Part shown: positions 1 through 5,454 of the stretch, in pieces
Layout: each line of letters starts with the position of its first letter
How positions within the stretch are numbered: the stretch's first letter is position 1
Assembly: GCA_902797455.1 (NCBI GenBank)
Contig: CADBTE010000278.1
Span: 1 to 7,431 of the forward strand
Origin: an uncultured Planctomycetota bacterium
GTDB lineage: Bacteria > Planctomycetota > Planctomycetia > Pirellulales > Thermoguttaceae
Direction: 5' to 3'
Length of the DNA stretch: 7,431 nucleotides
Translations under genes and position numbers: made by a program
Notes under the pieces: generated by a model
Database searches by the model: none
What the model was told of the DNA's origin: nothing
Seen by the model: only the letters and a program-made list of their open reading frames with translations

Positions 1-407
1 CCCACCGCCATGGGGAGTCCGTGCCCCAAGGAACCGGAGGAGACTTCCACTCCCGGGACACTCCGCGTGGCGTGTCCCGCCAGATGGCCGCCGTTGAGGT
101 AGAAGGTGTCGAGCCAATCCATAGGGAAAAAACCCTTCAGCGCCAGGATACTGTAATAAGCCGCCGCGGCGTGTCCTTTGGAAAGAATGAACCGGTCGCG
201 GTCGGGGTCATCCAGGCGCATGGGGGAGACATGGAGGATTTCGTCATAGAGGACGGCAACGATCTCGGCCATCGAAAAGTTGCCGCCGATATGGGAACTG
301 CGAGCACGAGAGATCATCTCGGTGCTCTTGATTCGGACCGATTGAGCGAGCCGCTCAATCGCCTCGCGCCGATCTTCCGGTAACTGCTGATTTTTTGGTG
401 ATGTCAT
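1..407 (-). CDS. Transketolase, N-terminal (TPP-binding) subunit, partial (3' end outside window)
   Basis: The first 135 codons of a transketolase-type protein are readable, and the rest lies beyond the left edge. Seen: an N-terminal helix, then SSHIGG at residues 37-42, whose His39 corresponds to the substrate-binding His of the family's GHPGG motif. SKGHA follows at 76-80, and PGVEVSSGSLGHGLP at about 118-132 matches the family's PGVEvStGSLGqGL signature. Transketolases use thiamine diphosphate to move two-carbon ketol units between sugar phosphates in the cytoplasm. Length cannot be judged, but a start this close to the first motif fits either a full protein or a separate N-terminal subunit. 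The SSHIGG and GHA variants resemble, as I recall, the forms found in O-antigen and capsule loci rather than central metabolism (inference). The ATG at 407 lacks a clear Shine-Dalgarno sequence. The gene lies 72 bp after the sugar transferase on the same strand, so it may be the third gene of that operon. Confidence 0.9.
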   Translation of the reverse strand, partial: MTSPKNQQLPEDRREAIERLAQSVRIKSTEMISRARSSHIGGNFSMAEIVAVLYDEILHVSPMRLDDPDRDRFILSKGHAAAAYYSILALKGFFPMDWLDTFYLNGGHLAGHATRSVPGVEVSSGSLGHGLPMAV

Positions 408-449
408 AACTGAATCGCCGTAAAAAAAAGGGTTTAACCTCCCCACCCC

Positions 450-470
450 AGTATAGGAAGATTATACAAT
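450..470 (-). promoter_or_regulatory. Possible -10 element(s) ahead of the transketolase gene
   Basis: On the minus strand a perfect TATAAT lies at 466-461, with a second -10-like TATACT at 455-450, about 45-55 bp before the transketolase ATG. No good -35 sits at the right distance (the best 17-bp-spaced hexamer is TGGTCG). An internal promoter is therefore possible but weakly supported. A run of eight T (minus strand) follows at about 429-422, preceded only by a very poor GC stem, so I do not call a terminator there. Confidence 0.3.
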
Positions 471-479
471 TCTCCCACT

Positions 480-1202
480 TTATCGACCAGTCCCATTTGG
501 CTGACTGAGGGACGTTTCTTCCTGAGAGACGCCTTCACCGGCGATAATCGCGCGATGTTTGGCGATGATTTCACGTACCCCCTTGGGGAGGGGGAGCTTC
601 ACCTTGACGATCCGCATCGCCGTGCAAAGAATGATGTACAGGTCACTGGTCAAACTACGGTGTGTACAGTAGTACAGCTGCAGGTCGACCTTGAGCGGAC
701 GGATGACCGCTTCGAAGAAACGGTCGGGATCAGCGGCGCGGGCAAAGTCGCGGTACTGCTCAAAATTCGACAGAGACGCCCAGTCAGTGATCCCCGGCTT
801 GATAGCGAAAATAATCTTCTTTTGCTCTTCGGTGTAGAGACGGACGTAATACTCGATATCGGGGCGGGGACCGACCAGACCGATCTGGCCGAGGAGGACA
901 TTGACGAACTGCGGGAATTCGTCCAGACGGGTGATTCGCAAAAAACGGCCGATTTTGGTGACTCGGCTGTCGGTGTCCCCGACGTTCATTGATCCGAGAT
1001 GATCGGCGTTGGTGACCATCGAGCGGAATTTGTAAAGGTTAAAGGGGCGGCATCCCTTCCCGAAGCGCCGGCTCTTGTAGATGATTTCACCGGGACTGGT
1101 CAGGCGGATCCCCAGAGCGATCAACAGCCAGAAAGGGGAGAAAAGGACCAGAACGACAATCGAGAAAATTATCTCGAACAGGCGTCGAAGAAAATCGGTC
1201 AT
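480..1202 (-). CDS. Polyprenyl-phosphate sugar-1-phosphate transferase (bacterial sugar transferase family)
   Basis: This 240-residue monotopic phosphoglycosyl transferase should move a sugar-1-phosphate from a nucleotide sugar to undecaprenyl phosphate at the inner face of the cytoplasmic membrane, starting a lipid-linked glycan. Seen: a hydrophobic segment at residues 11-32 containing the Ser22-Pro23 break typical of the re-entrant helix of PglC-like enzymes, YKFRSM at 57-62, and the LDEFPQ block with the catalytic Asp94-Glu95 pair. The GLVGPRPD motif is at 108-115 and KPGITDWAS at 135-143. Its size fits the small PglC/WcaJ-core form without the extra N-terminal membrane domain. About 40 charged residues extend past the core at the C-terminus. 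The gene starts 25 bp after the SDR stop, so the two are almost certainly co-transcribed. No clear Shine-Dalgarno precedes the ATG, which may rely on translational coupling. The sugar substrate cannot be told from sequence alone. Confidence 0.93.
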   Translation of the reverse strand: MTDFLRRLFEIIFSIVVLVLFSPFWLLIALGIRLTSPGEIIYKSRRFGKGCRPFNLYKFRSMVTNADHLGSMNVGDTDSRVTKIGRFLRITRLDEFPQFVNVLLGQIGLVGPRPDIEYYVRLYTEEQKKIIFAIKPGITDWASLSNFEQYRDFARAADPDRFFEAVIRPLKVDLQLYYCTHRSLTSDLYIILCTAMRIVKVKLPLPKGVREIIAKHRAIIAGEGVSQEETSLSQPNGTGR

Positions 1203-1227
1203 GGAAAATCACTTACTGTTTTTTGAA

Positions 1228-1998
1228 CTACATATTGCCGCCATCGACCGGGTAAAGTCCACCCTGGGCGAAACTAGCCTTGTCCGAGGCCAAAAGCAGG
1301 ACAAACGGGGCAATCTCTTCCGGGGTACCGAAGCGGCCGGCCGCTTGATGGTGTGATAAAAAGTCGTTGACTCGGGGATGCCCCTCTTTGACGAATTTAT
1401 CCCAGTAGCTCCCTTCGAAGGCGACAGCTCCCGGCATGACGGCCGAAACCACAACCCCATCTTGCGCCAGGGCGCGGCCAATGGTGGTGGTATAGGCATT
1501 CAAGTAGGCCTTCGATGACGCGTACGACGCTGAGCCACGGAGCATTACCGCCGAAATACTGGAGATATGGATCACCCGCCCCCATCGCTGCCGCTGCATG
1601 GGGGGGATCAATTTTTCGTTCATTCCGATGGCGATGCCGCAGTTGAACATCCACGACTTTTGCCAATCTTCCAGCGGGGCTGTCGCCGATCGGGAACCGA
1701 CCAGGGAACCACCTATAGCGTGAACGACAATGTCGAAGGTACCGTAGCGTTTTAGAAGCCCCTCGGCGAAGTCGCTCGGGTGAACCGATTCGAGCAGATC
1801 AACCTCTTCATACGCCATCTCGGTATAGGGAGAGAGGGTTTTCATCTCGTCGACCAGATCGCGCAAGAGCGCCCCCGATCGCGCGGCGGCGACGACATGA
1901 CACCGCTCTTCGGCAAAAGCCCGGGCGGCGGCCCGGCCGATTCCCCGACTGGCCCCGGCAACGAGAACACGTTTCCCCTCGATTCCCAGCTGAAACAT
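1228..1998 (-). CDS. Short-chain dehydrogenase/reductase (SDR family)
   Basis: This 256-residue classical SDR is an NAD(P)-dependent oxidoreductase with a Rossmann fold. Seen: a glycine-rich cofactor loop VAGASRGIG at residues 13-21 (Ala14 replaces the usual Thr), a conserved Asn119, catalytic Ser146, and the Tyr159-x3-Lys163 pair within YASSK. MPG lies at 188-190, and the C-terminal PVDGG at 250-254 is common in FabG-like members. The usual NNAG block reads HAIGG at 93-97, which departs from canonical FabG and argues against a housekeeping role in fatty-acid synthesis. I chose the ATG at 1998 because it places the Rossmann strand at the usual distance and has GGGAG 10 nt upstream. A TTG at 2043, preceded by AAGGGA, would add 15 residues and cannot be excluded. 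As first gene of an operon with a sugar transferase, it probably reduces or oxidises a sugar or polyol intermediate (inference). The substrate is unknown. Confidence 0.9.
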   Translation of the reverse strand: MFQLGIEGKRVLVAGASRGIGRAAARAFAEERCHVVAAARSGALLRDLVDEMKTLSPYTEMAYEEVDLLESVHPSDFAEGLLKRYGTFDIVVHAIGGSLVGSRSATAPLEDWQKSWMFNCGIAIGMNEKLIPPMQRQRWGRVIHISSISAVMLRGSASYASSKAYLNAYTTTIGRALAQDGVVVSAVMPGAVAFEGSYWDKFVKEGHPRVNDFLSHHQAAGRFGTPEEIAPFVLLLASDKASFAQGGLYPVDGGNM

Positions 1999-2096
1999 CT
2001 TTTTGCGGCTCCCGATACGATATTGGATTGCTGTTTCGCGCAATTATTCCCTTAGGGATAAGCATTCCCCCGCGCTGAGGGTCAACTCCCGTCCTT

Positions 2097-2125
2097 TATA
2101 TATCACACTACCGATGGATTATCAA
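2097..2125 (-). promoter_or_regulatory. Promoter for the SDR operon
   Basis: Minus strand: -35 TTGATA at 2125-2120 (5/6 to consensus), a 17-bp spacer, and -10 TATATA at 2102-2097 (4/6). Transcription would start near 2090, leaving a leader of about 90 nt before the ATG at 1998, or about 47 nt before the alternative TTG at 2043. This is the best sigma-70-like match I saw on this strand. Confidence 0.6.
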
Positions 2126-2147
2126 GACGAAAGTGCCGTCGCTTTTA

Positions 2148-2161
2148 GGGGAAGGTTCCCC
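2148..2161. promoter_or_regulatory. Inverted repeat, possible operator
   Basis: GGGGAAGGTTCCCC has 6-bp perfect arms around a 2-bp centre. It ends 3 bp before the -35 of the rfbB promoter and lies about 23 bp upstream of the -35 of the divergent SDR promoter. That placement would suit a regulator acting on both genes. A second, shorter symmetry (CCTTT-A-AAAGG, 2169-2179) overlaps the rfbB promoter spacer. No regulator gene is in the window, so function is inference. Confidence 0.35.
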
Positions 2162-2163
2162 AA

Positions 2164-2192
2164 TTGTACCTTTAAAAGGGAACGGGTATACT
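2164..2192 (+). promoter_or_regulatory. Promoter for rfbB
   Basis: -35 TTGTAC at 2164-2169 (3/6), a 17-bp spacer, and -10 TATACT at 2187-2192 (5/6). Start of transcription would fall near 2199, giving a leader of about 20 nt that just includes the ribosome binding site. Confidence 0.55.
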
Positions 2193-2202
2193 TTGGCCAG
2201 CA

Positions 2203-2208
2203 AGGGAG
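2203..2208 (+). promoter_or_regulatory. Ribosome binding site that fixes the rfbB start
   Basis: AGGGAG lies 10 nt before the ATG at 2219. The open frame continues upstream to about 2003, but those codons cross both promoters and would add 72 residues with no match to the RfbB family. Confidence 0.65.
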
Positions 2209-2218
2209 AAAAAACACT

Positions 2219-3268
2219 ATGCGCGTTATTGTCACCGGCGGGGCAGGGTTCATCGGTTCGGCGGTCATTCGTTACGCCGTCGGTTCTTTGGGATGGACCG
2301 TGCTGAATATCGACAAACTCACCTACGCGGGGAACCTTACCTCGCTTCGTGATGTCGAGAACGACCCGCGTTATTCATTCCTGAAAGCGGATATCTGCGA
2401 TACCCCGGCGATGCGCGGCGCCTTCGAGTCGTTTCGTCCCGACGCGGTCATGCACCTGGCGGCCGAGTCGCACGTCGACCGCAGTATCGATGGGCCGGGT
2501 GAGTTTATCCGAACCAATGTTCTGGGAACCGGCTCTTTGCTGACGGCGGCGCGCGAGTATTGGCTGACGCTTCCTCCCGGGGAGCGTGATGCCTTTAGGT
2601 TTCACCACATCTCCACCGACGAGGTCTACGGCTCTTTGGGGGCCGAGGGGCTCTTCACGGAAAATACGCCGTACGACCCGCGCAGCCCCTATTCGGCCTC
2701 CAAGGCCTCCAGCGACCATCTGGTTCGCGCCTGGTTTCATACCTTCGGTCTCCCCACCTTGATCACGAACTGCTCCAATAATTACGGGCCGTATCATTTT
2801 CCTGAAAAGCTTATTCCCCTGACGATTCTCAATGCCCTCGACGGCAAGCCGCTGCCGGTCTACGGCAAAGGAGAGAATATCCGCGACTGGCTCTATGTCG
2901 AGGATCATGCCCGCGCCTTGACCACCGTGGTTACCCGGGGAAAACCGGGGCGAACCTACAATATCGGCGGGCGCAACGAGCGGAAGAATATCGATGTGGT
3001 GACCGAAATCTGCGCGCTCCTCGACGAATTTGCCCCCCGCGTCGGCGGGCGAAAATACAGCGATCTGATTACCTTTGTGACCGACCGCCCCGGCCATGAT
3101 CTGCGCTACGCGATCGACGCGGCTCGACTGGAAAGCGAGCTTGGCTGGAGAGCGCGTGAAAATTTTGAGACCGGCTTGAGAAAGACCGTTCGCTGGTATC
3201 TTGACAACGACTGGTGGTGGCGGCCGATTCGTGAAAACAAATACGCCGGTCAGCGGCTGGGGAAATAA
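2219..3268 (+). CDS. rfbB: dTDP-glucose 4,6-dehydratase
   Basis: This 349-residue extended SDR converts dTDP-glucose to dTDP-4-keto-6-deoxyglucose using bound NAD+, the second step toward dTDP-rhamnose and other dTDP-deoxysugars. Seen: the NAD-binding loop TGGAGFIG at residues 6-13, DKLTYAGNL at 32-40, and AAESHVDRS at 81-89. The catalytic STDEVYG is at 132-138 (Thr133, Asp134, Glu135), with the Tyr158-x3-Lys162 pair in YSASK. SNNYGPYHFPEKLIP is at 186-200 and the C-terminal DRPGHDLRYAID at 289-300. All are hallmark RfbB/RmlB motifs, and the length is typical. No catalytic residue appears missing. The start follows the ribosome binding site and gives the normal MRVIVTGG beginning. It has its own promoter, divergent from the SDR operon. 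The gene for the preceding step, rfbA, lies about 470 bp downstream on the opposite strand, and rfbC and rfbD are not in the window. Confidence 0.97.
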   Translation: MRVIVTGGAGFIGSAVIRYAVGSLGWTVLNIDKLTYAGNLTSLRDVENDPRYSFLKADICDTPAMRGAFESFRPDAVMHLAAESHVDRSIDGPGEFIRTNVLGTGSLLTAAREYWLTLPPGERDAFRFHHISTDEVYGSLGAEGLFTENTPYDPRSPYSASKASSDHLVRAWFHTFGLPTLITNCSNNYGPYHFPEKLIPLTILNALDGKPLPVYGKGENIRDWLYVEDHARALTTVVTRGKPGRTYNIGGRNERKNIDVVTEICALLDEFAPRVGGRKYSDLITFVTDRPGHDLRYAIDAARLESELGWRARENFETGLRKTVRWYLDNDWWWRPIRENKYAGQRLGK

Positions 3269-3300
3269 TCAAACCTCACAGGAAGAAACTTATTTGCCCG

Positions 3301-3744
3301 ATGAACGTCAAACTCTGGATGGCCGTTGTGATCATCGCCACCGTCGCCCCGGTGGTCTGGTTTTTTACGCGGCCGACCGAAAGCCGGCGCCTTCACCGGA
3401 CGTTTCGCGATTTAACCGAGGCGATCGCCGCGAACGACATCGATCGCGCGCTGTGGTTTTTTGATCCTCAGGCGGTCTCGTGCGCGGACCAGTACCGCCG
3501 TTACGCGGCGCTGGCAACCGTCCAGCGGGTCCGGATCAGTCAGTTCCAGGTCAAAAGTATCAATAAGTTTACCTCCCCGCCGACGGCGGTCGTCTCGTTT
3601 AACAGCGGCTGTACCGTGCGGGAGAACCGGTTTGGGACGGTCTCGTCGTTCATCGTCGTCTTCGACCAGGTGGAGCTGGTTCAAGACGGCGAGAACAACT
3701 GGAAAGTGACCGATCGAGTCAAGTACCACGTTCCGAATCGTTAG
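3301..3744 (+). CDS. Small membrane-anchored protein, possible NTF2-like fold, function unknown
   Basis: I do not recognise this 147-residue protein. Seen: one hydrophobic segment at residues 5-22 after a single Lys, followed by an Arg-rich stretch (24-36), so it is probably an N-terminally anchored membrane protein. The remainder, about 110 residues, has a helical part (about 34-56, with LTEAIAANDIDRAL) and then alternating strand-like segments ending in WKVTDRVKYHV. That order, with a terminal WkV strand, resembles SnoaL/NTF2-like domains, but this is pattern judgement only. Two Cys are present (61 and 104). It starts 32 bp after rfbB and is likely co-transcribed with it. The nearest Shine-Dalgarno (AGGAAG, 3280-3285) is 15 nt from the ATG, which is rather far, so the true start could differ slightly. 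Its stop overlaps the rfbA stop on the other strand. Confidence 0.75.
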   Translation: MNVKLWMAVVIIATVAPVVWFFTRPTESRRLHRTFRDLTEAIAANDIDRALWFFDPQAVSCADQYRRYAALATVQRVRISQFQVKSINKFTSPPTAVVSFNSGCTVRENRFGTVSSFIVVFDQVELVQDGENNWKVTDRVKYHVPNR

Positions 3745-4646
3745 AGCGGGGCACGGTATTTGTGTCCCTGTTCGATTCGGCTCTGCGCGATTTCTCGGAC
3801 GTACTTGAAGTAGCTGCCGTTTTCGTCTTTGATCTGCTCTAAAACGAACTGCGGCGTGACGAAATCCTTGAGCATCGCGATCTCTTCCAGGCAGGCGACT
3901 TTGAGCCCCTGGCGCTTTTCGAGCACCTCGATAAACGATGAAGCCTCGGCCATCGATCGAGGGGTTCCTGTATCGAGCCAGGCGACACCGCGGCCGAAGA
4001 TGGAGCAGCGCAGCAGACCGTCTTCCATATAAAGGCGGTTCAGATCGGTAATCTCCAGTTCTCCGCGCGCCGACGGTACCAGGCGCCTCGCGTAGCGGCA
4101 GACGTTCTTATCGTAGAAATACAGCCCCACGACAGCGTAGGACGATTTGGGGACTTTTGGTTTTTCCTCAATTCCGATCACCTTTTGGTCCTCGTCGAAC
4201 TGAAGGACACCGAAGCGCTCCGGGTCGCTGACACGGTAACCGAAAATCATAGCTCCCTCTTTGACGGCGGTTTCTCTGGCCGACATCAAAATCGGGGTCA
4301 TACCGGTGCCGTAGAAGATGTTGTCCCCGAGAATCAAGCAGGCGGGGGAGCCGTTTAAGAATTCCTCACCGATGAGGAACGCCTGCGCCAGTCCATCGGG
4401 ATGGGGCTGTTCGGCGTACTGGATCTCGAGCCCCCAGCGGGAACCGTCGCCGAGAAGCTTCCTATACAGGGGGAGATCGTGCGGGGTGGAAATCAGCAGA
4501 ATCTCTTTAATCCCCGCCAGCATCAAAACACTTAAGGGATAGTAGATCATCGGCTTGTCGTAAATAGGCAGAAGCTGCTTGCTCACCGCGATGGTGATCG
4601 GGTGCAGACGAGTACCGCTTCCGCCGGCTAAGATAATCCCCTTCAT
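3741..4646 (-). CDS. rfbA: Glucose-1-phosphate thymidylyltransferase
   Basis: This 301-residue nucleotidyltransferase joins dTTP and glucose-1-phosphate into dTDP-glucose, the entry step of dTDP-sugar synthesis, in the cytoplasm. Seen: the nucleotide-binding GGSGTRL at residues 8-14 (Arg13), SKQLLPIYDKPM with Lys23, LGDN with metal-binding Asp108, EEKP with Lys162, and WLDTGT with Asp225. These match the known active-site residues of RmlA (Arg, Lys, Asp, Lys, Asp at nearly the same numbers). KRQGLKVAC at 244-252 is also characteristic. Length is normal for the family. The start at 4646 gives the usual MKGIILAGG and has a strong Shine-Dalgarno. A longer frame from 4733 would run through a terminator hairpin and is rejected. 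The product feeds RfbB, encoded convergently nearby. The stop codon overlaps that of the small gene by 4 bp. I saw no convincing promoter in the 45 bp between the terminator and the start. Confidence 0.97.
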   Translation of the reverse strand: MKGIILAGGSGTRLHPITIAVSKQLLPIYDKPMIYYPLSVLMLAGIKEILLISTPHDLPLYRKLLGDGSRWGLEIQYAEQPHPDGLAQAFLIGEEFLNGSPACLILGDNIFYGTGMTPILMSARETAVKEGAMIFGYRVSDPERFGVLQFDEDQKVIGIEEKPKVPKSSYAVVGLYFYDKNVCRYARRLVPSARGELEITDLNRLYMEDGLLRCSIFGRGVAWLDTGTPRSMAEASSFIEVLEKRQGLKVACLEEIAMLKDFVTPQFVLEQIKDENGSYFKYVREIAQSRIEQGHKYRAPL

Positions 4647-4653
4647 GAGATAT

Positions 4654-4660
4654 TCCCCTT
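4654..4660 (-). promoter_or_regulatory. Ribosome binding site that fixes the rfbA start
   Basis: On the minus strand AAGGGGA lies 7 nt before the ATG at 4646, an optimal spacing. It supports the 301-residue form over the 29-codon longer frame. Confidence 0.7.
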
Positions 4661-4690
4661 TATTTCTTATCTGATGATCCAAACAATCAT

Positions 4691-4730
4691 AAAAAAGAAG
4701 GCTCCAGCGATTAGCCGGAACCTTCTTTTT
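4691..4730 (-). terminator. Rho-independent terminator after the DUF1080 gene
   Basis: Arms at 4692-4701 and 4721-4730 are perfect 10-bp reverse complements (AAAAAGAAGG / CCTTCTTTTT). After one mismatch the stem continues for 3 bp (TCC/GGA) around an 11-nt loop. On the minus strand it begins 16 bp after the DUF1080 stop and ends in six T, so it should end transcription of the HEAT/DUF1080 unit before rfbA. The A-run and T-run on both sides mean it could also work on the plus strand, but no plus-strand gene ends here. Confidence 0.85.
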
Positions 4731-4745
4731 CACAGGAAGTCCGTC

Positions 4746-5402
4746 TTACTCGGCCAGCGACTTCACGCGGACGTTGCGGAACATCACCGGATCGCCGTGA
4801 CCCAGGAAGCCGATGTGACCGGTCTTGTTGTGGAGGCCCGGGTGCTCAGCGTCGTGAATCGGCTTGACGTCGGTGATATCGGCGTCGACAATCACCTGAC
4901 CGTTGACCGTGACAGTGATCTTGGGACCGACGGCGCGGATCTCTTCGCAGTTCCACTCGCCATCCGGCTTCAGAGCGCCGGTCTTGGCCGGGACAACGCC
5001 GTAGATCGAGCCGTGCTTCTGCCACGGCTGGGCTTCGGTATAGGCGTCGGAGAGAATCTGAATCTCCATCCCCTGGTAAGCGGCGTCACCCTCGATGGGG
5101 CAGCGAATACCGACACCGTTGTTCCCGCGCGGGGGGAGCTTGAACTCAAAGCGGAAGACGAAATCGGAGTACTCATCTTTCGTCAGAAGCTTGCCGCCCT
5201 TGCGGCAGACGATCAGACCGTCTTCGATCGGGTAACCGTCGATGTCACCTGTCCACAGGTCGGTGGAAAGGGCGTCTTCACCGGCAAAGAGCTGAACGAA
5301 CCCCTCGGCCTTTTCTTCGGCGCAGGTGTTTTCGCTCGCGACAGCGCAGGCGGCGCCAAGGGTCAGCGCGGCACAGGCCAAAAACGCGATCATTTTTTTC
5401 AT
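4746..5402 (-). CDS. Secreted DUF1080 (3-keto-disaccharide hydrolase-like) protein
   Basis: This 218-residue protein consists of a signal peptide plus one DUF1080 domain (PF06439), a concanavalin A-like beta-sandwich. Seen: a Lys-rich start, a hydrophobic core at residues 4-20, and a likely signal peptidase I site after AVA at 20-22. Cys19 is not in a good lipobox. Domain signatures: GFVQLFAGED at 34-43, EFKLPPRGNNGVGIRCP at about 86-102, QGMEIQILSD at 110-119, GSIYGVVPA at 131-139, VTVNGQVI at 164-171, and the closing GHIGFLGHGDPVMFRNV at 195-211, very typical of the family. The name comes from members acting on 3-keto-glycosides; many others are uncharacterised, so the substrate is open. 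It would act in the periplasm or outside the cell. AAGAGG lies 8 nt before the ATG. It lies 52 bp after the HEAT-repeat gene with no terminator or convincing promoter between, so the two are probably co-transcribed and functionally linked. Confidence 0.92.
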   Translation of the reverse strand: MKKMIAFLACAALTLGAACAVASENTCAEEKAEGFVQLFAGEDALSTDLWTGDIDGYPIEDGLIVCRKGGKLLTKDEYSDFVFRFEFKLPPRGNNGVGIRCPIEGDAAYQGMEIQILSDAYTEAQPWQKHGSIYGVVPAKTGALKPDGEWNCEEIRAVGPKITVTVNGQVIVDADITDVKPIHDAEHPGLHNKTGHIGFLGHGDPVMFRNVRVKSLAE

Positions 5403-5454
5403 GGTACAAACCTCTTATACTGTTGGTTGATGGAAACTACCTTTTTCAGATGGA

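Noticed and set aside
21..383. 120-codon open frame on the plus strand
   Set aside because: The opposite strand encodes transketolase with clear motifs over the same bases.
2044..2061. TAGGGATAA and a loose palindrome resembling part of a homing endonuclease (I-SceI) site
   Set aside because: Only half of the site matches, the rest diverges, and no intron or endonuclease gene is nearby. It is best taken as chance.
2003..2218. N-terminal extension of rfbB by 72 codons
   Set aside because: It overlaps both divergent promoters and adds nothing recognisable. The ATG at 2219 has a ribosome binding site and gives the canonical start.
2375..3097. 240-codon open frame on the minus strand
   Set aside because: It is the complement of rfbB, whose family motifs are unmistakable.
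4647..4733. N-terminal extension of rfbA by 29 codons
   Set aside because: It would be translated through the terminator hairpin, and the added residues are unlike the family, which starts at MKGIILAGG.
5403..5454. TATAAG near 5420-5415 as a promoter for the DUF1080 gene
   Set aside because: It overlaps the ribosome binding site, so the transcript would start almost at the ATG, and no -35 is visible at the right distance.
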